Shown one piece after another: positions 55,230 through 64,000 of a stretch of DNA of 64,000 nucleotides (its first letter is position 1; every line of letters starts with the position of its first letter). Below the pieces are notes generated by a model. It did no database searches, was not told the DNA's origin, and saw nothing but the letters and a program-made list of their open reading frames with translations. Source of the stretch: Platerodrilus igneus (Eukaryota; Arthropoda; Insecta; Coleoptera; Lycidae); NCBI GenBank assembly GCA_036346225.1, contig JARFIW010001480.1, positions 11,067,001-11,131,000 on the forward strand. The letters run 5' to 3'. Position numbers and translations under genes: made by a program.

Positions 55230-55640
55230 AGAAGCTCACCCCACGAAGCTGCCGAAGAGCTCAGAAGACAACCGAAGACCTTCTGAACCCTCTTTTTCTT
55301 GTATATATTGTAAATAGTAGTTTTTAAGTGCAGATAATTTCATTTCATAATTTTTTTTTAACGTAACTTTGACCCACCACTAAAAACACGAAGACTACCG
55401 AAGAGATCCGAAAACCACCGAAGATGTCTGGACCTCGTCGACCTGTATATCTCTCCTAATCATCACTGTTCAAGTTCACACTGGGCCTCTTAAGCAACTT
55501 CCGAAGCTTCCCGAAAAAAGCCGAAGACTTCCGAAGACTTATACACCCTATTAAATGGTGCATACAGACATTTAATCAGTGTTCAAGTTTAATTCTGAAT
55601 CCACAGCAACCATGAAGCCATCCGAAGCCATCCTAACTGC
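55230..55640 (+). repeat. Irregular CCGAAGA-rich tract
   Basis: CCGAAG occurs about a dozen times at irregular spacing (55251, 55274, 55395, 55420, 55500-55545, 55620-55635), often as CCGAAGAC or CCGAAGCC. It looks like a decayed simple repeat. Confidence 0.6.
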
Positions 55641-56462
55641 TAAAACATTCAATTCCACTTTTTATATTATGTAAATTTGGAACTTATAACGATTTTGCTT
55701 ATGTTTATTAAACAATTAGCTACGCCCAGCCTACTTGCTTTAAGACGCCGCCTCCTTTGAACAATAACATACTAACCAGTCACTCAAGTCTAATGTTGCT
55801 TCAGCGCATTTCAAGTCATTAAATTCATCCTCAGCAGTAGCAGTGACCTCGGACATGTTAAACAAAGCAAACCAGTGTTTGACTATCGACCTGTCCAAAA
55901 CAGATTCGTTCTCTGTACGAATAAAAGAAATTTAACGTGAACTAGAATATCATTAGACTCTGAAATTACTATACGTCTCTTAGGAGGAAAGTTCTTAGGC
56001 ATCTATTTGATCGGAAGTTGGGTCTAGTCCGCATTTTAGCTCACTGAATTGCCCAACCCATTCTACCAGTTCTAGTATTGTAGAACTTCGTCAAGATGCA
56101 GGCTCGTTCAGAAGGGGAAAGAGTATTACAGTAAATTAATTGACGTCCTTTTCAAATGTGATGTTCATAATATTAGAAACGGCATCAGCATATTTTTATT
56201 AGTGAAGACGGCGCTGGTTAGTGTTTGTAGAAGCATACCCTATCCGATCATCCTTCAATGAAATAAAACACATTTTAGGCTCTCTAAATAAAACACCGTA
56301 AACTTACCTTACATGCCATACGCTGTTTCCTTGCAGAAAACCAACGGTAATAAACGCAACTACATGTATACGCGTATTATTTCTAACAGGAAGTAGTACA
56401 TCGGAAGGAAACGCACCTCCAACAAGTTTACAATTACATTACATCTGTTCGGTCTTTTTGTC
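55641..56462. other. No gene recognised
   Basis: No motif recognised up to the abrupt start of Penelope homology near 56463. Confidence 0.45.
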
Positions 56463-57153
56463 ACCGAAAATAGTCTTAAAGCCCCAGGAGTATATAGTAT
56501 ACCTTGATGTTGCGGTTTAGTATACATTGGAGAAACAGGACGGTTGGTACAGACTAAACTAAACGAGCATAAGCGATGCTTAAGAACAAACCAGTACAAT
56601 CGGTCAGCGATGGCCGAACACCAACATCAGACAGGCCATACCATTAAATTTGACAAAATAAAAATAATTACCAGAATTCTATTTTTCTACAACAGAAAAA
56701 TTAGAGAATCCATAGAAATCAATAAAAATTCTAATAACCTAAACAAAAACAATGGTTACTACCTTTCCCCCATTTAAAAAACAAGCCTATGTTCACAACA
56801 GCGGAACCGTGACGATCACTGATCCGCTACGACACTCCTCTCTATTCATAATCGCTCATGCATAAAGTTCTCGCGTTATATAAACTACCACTTTCGCTAC
56901 TTTCACCAGTTACTTCGCCACAAGACACCTTTTGACTTTGAATGTGCTTGTGAGTCTGCTACTTCAGAAGTAACTCTTCTCTTTACACTTTAACTTGTCT
57001 GCTTAATATTATCATTCTTATCTTCATTATTTTTATTTTATTTTATTATTTATTTTTTTACTTGTCCTGATGAAGCCCCTTAGAAAAGTGGACGAAACGT
57101 CGACCTTCATGTATAAAATGACACGGTCCTAACGCGGAACCATAAATATTTAT
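56463..57153 (+). mobile_element. Penelope-like element, upstream partial copy (pseudo-LTR)
   Basis: Homologous to 59184-59867. It contains the 3' end of the GIY-YIG endonuclease (YIGETGRLVQTKLNEHKRCL, RSAMAEHQHQTGHTI, FFYNRKIRESIEINKNSNNL), untranslated sequence and a hammerhead motif, ending CATAAATATTTAT. Such 5' partial copies ahead of a full unit are typical of Penelope-like elements. Divergence from the downstream copy is roughly 8-10%. Confidence 0.9.
57061..57106 (+). ncRNA. Hammerhead ribozyme motif in upstream pseudo-LTR
   Basis: CTGATGA at 57067-57073, a short stem II (AGCCCC...GTGGAC), CGAAAC at 57093-57098 and the GTC cleavage triplet 57099-57101, then GACC pairing back to GTC before the CTGATGA. 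Penelope-like elements are known to carry minimal hammerheads with very short stem III. Stem II has a mismatch here. Confidence 0.85.
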
Positions 57154-57282
57154 AATGACTCCGGCCGTGAAAGCCTCCAACAATATCACAAAAACCTTTA
57201 CGGAGAGGATATTGTAAAAAAAACAAAAACCTTCAGTAACCTTAGACACTCACTAGCAAAATTACTTTGTACACTCACTTCT

Positions 57283-59500
57283 TTGGTACGGTGTCGTGAT
57301 TCTGACATAGTTCCAAATTTCCTTAAAATAAAATACCACATTAAAACATATTCCAGCCGAGAAATTCTTCACAGAGCAGAACTCTCACTTCTTCGCGAAC
57401 GAATTTCCAATACTCGAAAAAAAATAGACAATATTTCTAAACAACTCCTACAGCTCCATGTAACATTATCCGCCACGCTTAACTACAATGACTGGACTCT
57501 GTTTGACCGAATTTCATACTTGCAAGCCTAAAAAACCACCGAATTCACCACAAAAACCCACTAACGCAAATTCTTGCAACTTTCCAAGAACTTTTCACAG
57601 CCTGAAAAACATCTTCCCCGAAAACTCTGTCCTCAAATACCGTCATAACCGATCAGAACATATCCTATCCGAAAACGAACTAAATATCCTGTCCAAAGGA
57701 CTAAACTTTTCAATTGCACCCAGAAAAATTCCCGCAGAGGAAATCATTAGCTCTGTAAAATCAGCGATCCGATCTCTACCCCCCGACGATGCCAACTTAA
57801 TTCGCTTTGAAACAACTAAATGTCTACGACATGCCAAAACTCCTAACAAAAATGTGACAAAGCAAGAAATGACACCCTTAAAACACCTACGAACAAACAA
57901 GAAAATTGTTATACTCTTTGCAGACAAAGGTAATGCGACTGTAATTCTAAACCGTACAGAATACCATGAAAAAATTAAAAAATTATTAGAAGACGATTCC
58001 TACATTCCTATAACAAAAGACTCCACTTCAAAGCTTGAACGGAAAATTTCAGCACTTATCAAGTCCTCTAATATTCCCAAAACTATCCAAAAACGCATAA
58101 TACCTCGCGAATCTAAACCACCTCACTTGTACGGCCTTCCTAAAGTCCATAAACCTGATGTTCCTCTGCGTCCGATAGTTAGCACAATTGACTCGCCAAC
58201 CTACCATCTGGCAAAATACCTGGCCAGTTTCTTAAGACCTTATTCCGGTAACACCCCTACTAATGTTTTAAACTCCACTCATTTCATAGAACTAATTGCT
58301 AATATTGAACTAGAACCAAATAATATACTAGTCAGTTTTGACGTAACATCCTTATTTATAAACGTACCTGTCATAGACACTTTCTCCATTATTAAACAAC
58401 TCCTACCTCAAAAAAACGAATTTGAGTACCTGACCACGCTCATTGAAAAATGCTTAACTTCTACCTATTTTGCCTTCGACGGACAATTTTACAAACAAAC
58501 CTCAGGCACACCAATAGGCTCATTTCCATCCCCTATCGTGGCCAATATATTCAAGGAGTCTTTGGAATACATGACTCTAGAATCCACAGACCTTAAACCA
58601 AAAACTTGGCTTCGTTATGTAGACGACACTTTTGTAATCTAGCAACATGGACATCAAACGCTCAATAATTTTCTAGATCACATAAACAATCAACATAAAG
58701 ATATTAAGTTCACTACAGAAATTGAAATGAACATAACTCTGCTGTTCCTTGACGTTCTGGTGGAGCGCCAACCTAACGGACGACTGAGTCATTCCGTATA
58801 TCGAAAACCCACACACACAGACATACCCACATGCGTCGTCACATCATCATCCCTCACAAAAATCATCGGTAATCAACTCTCTACTCCACCGTGCAATTAA
58901 GATTTCACAACCAGAACACTTATCTAATGAACTGACCCATCTTAAAACCAGTGTTATAAAAAACGGCTATCGTAACTCAGACATCGGCAAAGTAATTAAT
59001 CGGCATCTGCATCTTACACGAACCCCCAACCACACTCTAATCCTGGTACACGATCTTTAGCAATCCTTCCATATATACACAGAGTAACAGACCGAATTGG
59101 CAAAATTCTACGTAAACACAACATGAAAGGAATCTATAAACCCACCAATAAAATTTCACAAACATTACCAACCCCAAAAGATTCCGAAAATAGTCTTAAA
59201 GCCCTAGGAGTATATAGTATACCTTGCAGTTGCGGTTTAGTATACATAGGAGAAACAGGACAGTCAGTACAGACTAGACTAAACGCGCGTAAGCGATGCT
59301 TAAGAACAAGTCAGTACAATCGCTCAGCGGTGGCCGAACACAAACATGAAACAGGTCATTACATTAACTTTGACAAGACAAAACTAATTGCCAAAGTTCC
59401 ATTTTTCTACAATAGAAAAATTAGAGAATCCATAGAAATCAATAAACATTCTAATAACCTAAACAAAGACGATGACTACTACCTTTACCCCATTTGGTAA
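57283..59500 (+). pseudogene. Penelope-like RT with GIY-YIG endonuclease, few breaks
   Basis: Telomerase-related reverse transcriptase fused to a GIY-YIG nuclease. The first part, 57283-57531, is NFLKIKYHIKTYSSREILHR...ELSLLRERISNTRKKID. After one frameshift the frame is open from 57488 to 58642: RKIPAEEIISSVKSAIRSLP, ILFADKGNATVILNRTEYHE, PPHLYGLPKVHKPDVPLRPI, ILVSFDVTSLFINVP (first catalytic Asp), YKQTSGTPIGSFPSPIVANI and LRYVDDTFVI (YVDD). TAG at 58640-58642 replaces the usual Trp. The frame goes on (FLDVLVERQPNGRLSHSVYR) to about 58855, then frameshifts until NELTHLKTSVIKNGY and 59123-59500: GVYSIPCSCGLVYIGETGQS (GIY...YIG), RSAVAEHKHETGH, ending PIW and TAA 59500. About 740 residues. Three to four lesions only. 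Confidence 0.93.
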
Positions 59501-59775
59501 ACAAGCCTATGTTTACAACAGCGGAACTGTGACGTTCACTGATCCGCTACAACACTCCTCTCTATTCATGATCGCTCATTCATCAAGTTCTCGCCCTATA
59601 TAAACTACCATTTTCGCTACTTTTACCAGCTACTTTGCCACAAGACACCTTTTGGCTTTGAATGGGCTAGTGAGTCTGCTAGTTCAGGAGCAACTCTTTT
59701 CTTTACTCTTTAACTTGTCTGCTTAATATTATCATTCTTATTTTTATTATTTTTATTTTATTACTTATTTCTTTA

Positions 59776-59822
59776 CTTGTCCTGATGAGCCCCTTACAAA
59801 AGTGGGCGAAACGTCGACCTTA
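59776..59822 (+). ncRNA. Hammerhead ribozyme motif in 3' pseudo-LTR
   Basis: CTGATGA (59782-59788), stem II GCCC...GGGC (4 bp, with loop CUUACAAAAGU), GAAAC and GTC (59813-59815) then GACC. The stem II pairing is better than in the upstream copy. Confidence 0.9.
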
Positions 59823-59867
59823 ATGTATAAATTGACACGGTCCCAACCCGGAACCATAAATATTTAT

Positions 59868-61381
59868 TATCGACACATCTCAGATGGACGACGAATATCA
59901 TACTCTGTCGTTAACAGCCGTTATGTCTGAGAATTTCTTAGATCTGTTGTATAAATTTTCAAAACTGTAGAAAATTTGTAAGATTATTACATGTATTCGT
60001 CATTTCATTCGTAATGTTCAATGTCGAGCAGATTTGCGTTCAAAATATTCTGATGGTTTGTATCTAGCTTAGCAGCAAGGGGCTATACATTTATTGATTA
60101 AAAGAGTTCAGACAAATGTTTTTGCTCAAGACATTGCAAATATTAAAACTGGAAAACTTGTTAGTAAACAACTTCGTAGCCTTAGTCCGTTTCTAGATAG
60201 TCATGATTTGTTGAGGGTGGGCGGTCGCCTACGTAACTCAGAGTTGTCGCATGATGCAAAATTTCCAATTTTGCTTCCTCGGTCGCATCGGTTGACTGAA
60301 ATTATTATATTAGATTGTCATGAAAAACATTTACATCCTGGAAATCGAACAACTCAATTTTTATTAATTCAAGATTATTGGATCTTGTCCGCAAAGAGGG
60401 CTATTTGGCAATATCTGAAATTCGTTGTTTTCGTGTAAACCTTGTGGCTTTATGCTCCCCTATGTGGGATTTACCAGCTACTAGGTTAACTCCAGGTAAG
60501 GCGTTTTTACAAATGGGAGTCGACTTTGGTGGACCTTTTTCTGTCACGATGAATCGGTGTCGTGGCGCAAAATCATCGAAAGCGTACATTTGTTTATTTA
60601 TTTGTTCCAGCACTAAAGCTATCCATTTGGAATTCGCGTCTAACTTGTCGACAGACGCTTTCTTGGGTGCTTTACGTCGATTTATTGCTCGAAGAGGCAA
60701 ATGTATTCAAATCCACTGTGACAATGGCACTAATTTTGTTGGGGTCTCTCGTGAAATCTCTCAATTGATGCGCCATTCGGCAGGCGTTGAGAGAATCAAA
60801 TTTGTGTTTAATCTACTTGCTGCTCCTCATTTTGGTGGGTTTTGGGAGACCGGGATTAAATCGGTAAAATCCCATTTGAAAAGAATTATCGGTGAACAAA
60901 TTTTGTCGTTTGAAGAATTCTCGACGGTGTTGATTCAAATCGAAGGGATTCTCAACTCACGTCCACTATGCGCACTGAGTTGCAAACCGCATGATTTTTC
61001 GTAGTTGACCCCGGGTCATTTTCTTAATGTTGAACCAGTCCCGATGTTAGCAGACCCGGATTTGCTGTCCATAAACCCCTCTCGTTTAAATCGCTGGCAA
61101 CTGTTGCAGCAAATGCAACAAGGGTTTTGGAAAAAATGAAGTGATGAATACCTGCACACGTTGCAGCAGAATGGTAAGTAGTTGAGAAATTACGCTCCTC
61201 TACCTATTGATTCGCTTGTCTTCTTAAAGGAAGAAAACAACCCCCCTCTACAGTGGCGTTTAGGAAGAGTAGTGGAGGTTCATCCTGATAGGGATGGTAT
61301 CGTTCGGGTAGCTACAGTCAAGATATCTCAAGGGTTAGTTAAACGTCCTCTAGTGAAACTATGTTTACAGCCAATTACTTA
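59868..61381 (+). pseudogene. BEL/Pao integrase relic with C-terminal domain
   Basis: Plus strand. 59940-60090: post-RNase H linker (CIRHFIRNVQCRADLRSKYS). 60094-60438: LRSLSPFLDSHDLLRVGGRL, LLPRSHRLTEIIILDCHEKH with HxxxxHP zinc ligands (HEKHLHPG), and LIQDYWILSA. After a frameshift near 60430, 60438-61004: PATRLTPGKAFLQMGVDFGG (first Asp), TKAIHLEFASNLSTDAFLGA, IHCDNGTNFVG (second Asp), APHFGGFWETGIKSVKSHLK (Glu) and IQIEGILNSRPL. TAG at 61002-61004, then LTPGHFLNVEPVPML, RLNRWQLLQQMQQGFWKK and, at 61182-61381, FLKEENNPPLQWRLGRVVEV, VRVATVKISQG, VKRPLVKLCLQP. All catalytic residues are present; four or more stops/frameshifts break it. A different lineage from the copy at 12.4-14.6 kb. Confidence 0.93.
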
Positions 61382-61490
61382 ATATTTAATGGTATTTATA
61401 CATATATTCACTTATATAAGTGTGTCGATTTAGATTTCTTAGTTAATAGCTATAATTATTTTAAAATATAAAATAAGTTAGTTCATACTT

Positions 61491-61502
61491 ACTTTGGGGG
61501 GG
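61491..61502 (+). promoter_or_regulatory. Polypurine tract and probable start of BEL 3' LTR
   Basis: ACTTTGGGGGGG lies 110 bp after the integrase stop, where plus-strand priming tracts sit in LTR elements. The 3' LTR would start at about 61503 (TTTCGGTCTC) or at TGTCACAC shortly after; its end was not located. Confidence 0.6.
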
Positions 61503-62800
61503 TTTCGGTCTCTTTGTCACACTTTTGCGTGGTTAATTTTAAGTAATATTAAATTTGTAGTTGTAAATCAAATAGTAAAGCTGTCATCTCTTGTCTCGTT
61601 ATATCCTTTCGTAAAACCTCCTTTGTGCATGTGTAAATTAAGTTGAAAAAGGGATAGTGACAGAAACACTTTCTCATCAATAATTAAAGCGAAACGGTCG
61701 TTCGTTCAGTAACATGAGTTAGTCAATAGTGCCGCCGAATGTGAATTTATCGATAAACCCCTAAAAACACAGTGAAAGTGCAAACGTAACACGTACTATA
61801 ATTCGCATACAGTCCACTTAGTTAAAGAGTAGGAACTACACCTTAGAACAATAAAACAACGCGGAAATAAGTCCATATATAAAATTATAAGGCTCCCCGC
61901 GCATTAAACAACATCCGACTCAGAAATTAACTACTCTTCATGAGCGTGCATAAAAATGTAGTCACCGCAAAGAACACAATCTTTTTAATTACATCCAGTT
62001 CATTCTATAGAATATCATCGTAAGCACTTTATTCCTCGTTTATCATCATTTCCAAGTGTAATTTTATCTACAACGAAAACTCGAAGTTGAAAATCAACAA
62101 ACAAAAGAAATTGATTGCTCTTGCGTTATATTCAGATGCAACACGTTAATGAACCTGTGATTTGCATTCCATTAAATTTTCCGCCCGAAGCAGCATCTCA
62201 GTTCGTAATAAGATTATAAGGGTTGCTGTGTTGTGCTTCTTATGCGAATCTGAGTATTGTTTCTTTCTAAACGCATGGTACTCTATCGACAAACTTCGTC
62301 ATACTTGTTATTACATTTTAAGGGGTTAAATTTGTGGACTTTTTAAATCTACCATATGTTATAAAAAGAACAGTACAGACCCAACGACTTAACTCAGAAG
62401 CACAGTTAAAATTTTTAAATACAGATGCTAGTACTTCGAATTATTAATGAAAATCAATTATTTCTTCATTTTAAAGTAAGTTTTTGAACATTGTAATAAA
62501 AGCTCTTTGTTGAAGTTTGTTAACAAAGTTTATAAGTTCAAATCCTATTCTTGGCATGCTATTTGTTTTAATCGCCGTTGCTAGTTAGTTTATTGTACCT
62601 ATTATATTGCTGTACAGCTAATGACCCATCGCGGTACACAATTGCTAGACAAACTATGTTAAGAACCACCATTTATAAAAATTGCAGTTGAAAAATAACC
62701 AACTTGTATATTTTTATTCTTTATAAAATTAAAATGTTTAGAAGTTTCATTTAAAACCTCTAAGGTTGAAAAAACGGTTTGCAAAATTTATCAAGTCGAT
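61503..62800. other. Probable LTR and unassigned sequence
   Basis: No coding sense. Holds the presumed BEL 3' LTR and the second copy of the dispersed repeat (62015-62235). Confidence 0.4.
62015..62235 (+). repeat. Dispersed repeat, copy 2 (partner 53840-54060)
   Basis: Shares TCGTTTATCATCATTTCC, ATGCAACACGTTAATGAACC, TTCCATTAAATTTTCC and GCATCTCAGTTCGTAATAAG with 53860-54040 in the same order. Confidence 0.8.
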
Positions 62801-63600
62801 TGAAACATACATCATCATATAAAAACACCTCCAAGAACCCGCCGTTTACAAGAAAGAGGACCATTATTTTTTAAAGTCTCCTGATACATTTTGGTAACAA
62901 AATTAATTAATTAAATGGTTTTGAAATTGACCACTATTGCCTACAAAAACAGGACTGATGTTTTTATAAGCTCCTAATACCTTTTTGAAGCAAAATATAT
63001 CTTCTAGATGGCTTTGAAATCGAGCACCTTCACTCAACAAGGAAAACAACTAATATCTTTTATAGGCTGCTAATACATTGATAGCGAAAGAAATACCTTA
63101 GATGGTTTTGAGGTCGACAATCACCGGCTACAAGAGAAAGGACCAACATCTCTTATAGTCTCCTAATACCTTTTTGCAGTATAGATATGTTTTGGCAACC
63201 AAAGAAATTTCTTAGACAGTATGGTTTCGTAGTCGTCCATCATTGCCATACAAGAAAGAGGACTAATGCCTCTTATAAGTTCCTGATATCTTTTGGCAGC
63301 AAAAAGAATTCCCTGGATGGAATGGAATCTTCTGATACCTTTTGACAGTAAAAGCAATCGTTTGTATGGTATTGCAATCGACCACCATCGCCCTACAAAA
63401 AAGAAGACTAATATCTCCCATGGACTCGTGAAACATTTTGGCAGCTAAAGAAATCCTTTAGATGGTTTAGCCATAGAGTAGCACCGCCCTACTAGAAAGA
63501 TGACTAATAATTCGTACAGGCTCTTGATACTTTTTCACAGCAAAATAAATTTCTTAGATGGTTTTGCAGTTGACCACAGTCGTCTTTCTGATTTTCCCGT
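62800..63600. repeat. Minisatellite, ~95-bp period, about eight units
   Basis: The landmark ATGG of each unit occurs at 62914, 63008, 63102, 63221, 63317, 63366, 63462 and 63558, i.e. mostly 94-96 bp apart with one expanded and one truncated unit. A consensus unit reads TGGTTTTGAAATCGACCACC, ACCGCCCTACAAGAAAGAGG, ACTAATATCTCTTATAGGCT, CCTGATACCTTTTGGCAGCA, AAAGAAATTCCTTAGA. Unit divergence is ~15-25%, so it is old. Confidence 0.9.
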
Positions 63601-64000
63601 ATCACGCGGTTTCATTTTGTGAGCAACATGGAAGCAATACGATTTTCTTTTACATTAATATGTCAAAATTATCAAATTTCGCACGTCTAAGGCAACTTTT
63701 TTTCAAAATTCAAAGGTTGTTTGCGAGCGTCCAACGGTTTTGTACTTCGGATTTCTTAAATCTTGTTTCTTGGTAGGACAGGACCAGTTCAAAATGTTAT
63801 AGGTAATTTTTGATATTTTTTGACCACAACAACTTCCATAGTATACAATGATTTGTAAAAAAATATAAAGTTGTTCTGATTGATGCTACCTTTTAAACAG
63901 TGAATAAAATTAGCCTTAAAGAAGTTAAAATTGTTAGGTTTCTATAACGCTATCCTCGCCTGATGTCGATATACTCAATGGAGTCCTTTCCTCATAAATA
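63601..64000. other. No gene recognised
   Basis: A 72-codon frame at 63558-63776 (+) overlaps the minisatellite edge and has no motif. Confidence 0.45.

Larger units (their letters stand above)
57154..59867 (+). mobile_element. Penelope-like element, nearly complete unit
   Basis: RT, GIY-YIG endonuclease and 3' pseudo-LTR with hammerhead, in order. The distance between the two GTC cleavage triplets (57101 and 59815) is 2714 nt, the genomic unit length. The right edge, where similarity to the upstream copy stops, is CATAAATATTTAT at about 59867, immediately followed by BEL sequence. Confidence 0.92.

Noticed and set aside
1..64000. CRISPR arrays, bacterial operons, riboswitches or phage modules.
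   Set aside because: No regular short direct repeats with spacers, no gene clusters with ribosome binding sites; introns and transposon types are eukaryotic.
1..64000. Functional tRNA genes.
   Set aside because: Only the SINE heads show box A/B spacing, and they lack a cloverleaf with acceptor stem.

Overview
This is eukaryotic, AT-rich, repeat-choked DNA that looks like an arthropod genome, most probably an insect. There are no bacterial operons or ribosome binding sites. The repeats are families common in insects: mariner/Tc1, BED-finger hAT, BEL/Pao and Ty3/Gypsy LTR elements, Penelope-like elements, several LINE groups and a tRNA-derived SINE. The order of insect cannot be told from the window. 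Only one segment looks like a conserved host gene: an Ig-domain exon at 33560-33832 on the minus strand with clean splice sites in phase 1 at both ends. Everything else reads as intronic or intergenic transposon sediment around it.

Layout. 1-9.3 kb: broken pieces of one LINE family (RT C-terminus twice, endonuclease pieces head to head), an internally deleted mariner (3889-4742) and a SINE copy (7612-7872). 9.6-12 kb: a C-rich tract and a duplicated coding segment of a protein family I do not recognise. 12.4-17.3 kb: a BEL/Pao RNase H-integrase relic with an internal palindrome, abutting a 2.7 kb LINE, all on the minus strand. 17.3-22 kb: mostly empty apart from small MITE-like hairpins. 22-32 kb: a nested stack. 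A coiled-coil repeat protein is split by a 8959-bp hAT element (perfect 8-bp target duplication); the hAT is in turn split by a 3.6 kb DUF7869-type DDE element and by a small MITE. 34.7-43 kb: a unit with ~100-bp inverted ends and a 6-bp target duplication, filled with TA arrays that have taken up a DD41D mariner-like element, a 1.7 kb palindrome carrying 5S rRNA-like modules, a 2.2 kb foldback transposon and a small hairpin carrying a hammerhead-ribozyme-like motif. 46-47 kb: Gypsy gag-protease interrupted by the SINE. 48-52.4 kb: a non-LTR RT followed in the same orientation by a ubiquitin-specific protease domain. 56.4-59.9 kb: a nearly complete Penelope-like element with two hammerhead motifs. 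59.9-61.5 kb: BEL integrase and polypurine tract. 62.8-63.6 kb: a ~95-bp minisatellite.

No pathway joins these genes. Autonomous enzymes are nearly all broken by stops and frameshifts, while terminal repeats and target duplications are often intact, so the relative order of insertion can be read. The most unusual items are the LINE-linked deubiquitinase, the three hammerhead motifs (one with a covarying core pair), the 5S-bearing palindrome whose 5S modules are far more diverged than its arms, and the nested hAT/DUF7869 insertions whose target frames rejoin after removal. All identifications come from motif reading only; no database search was possible.
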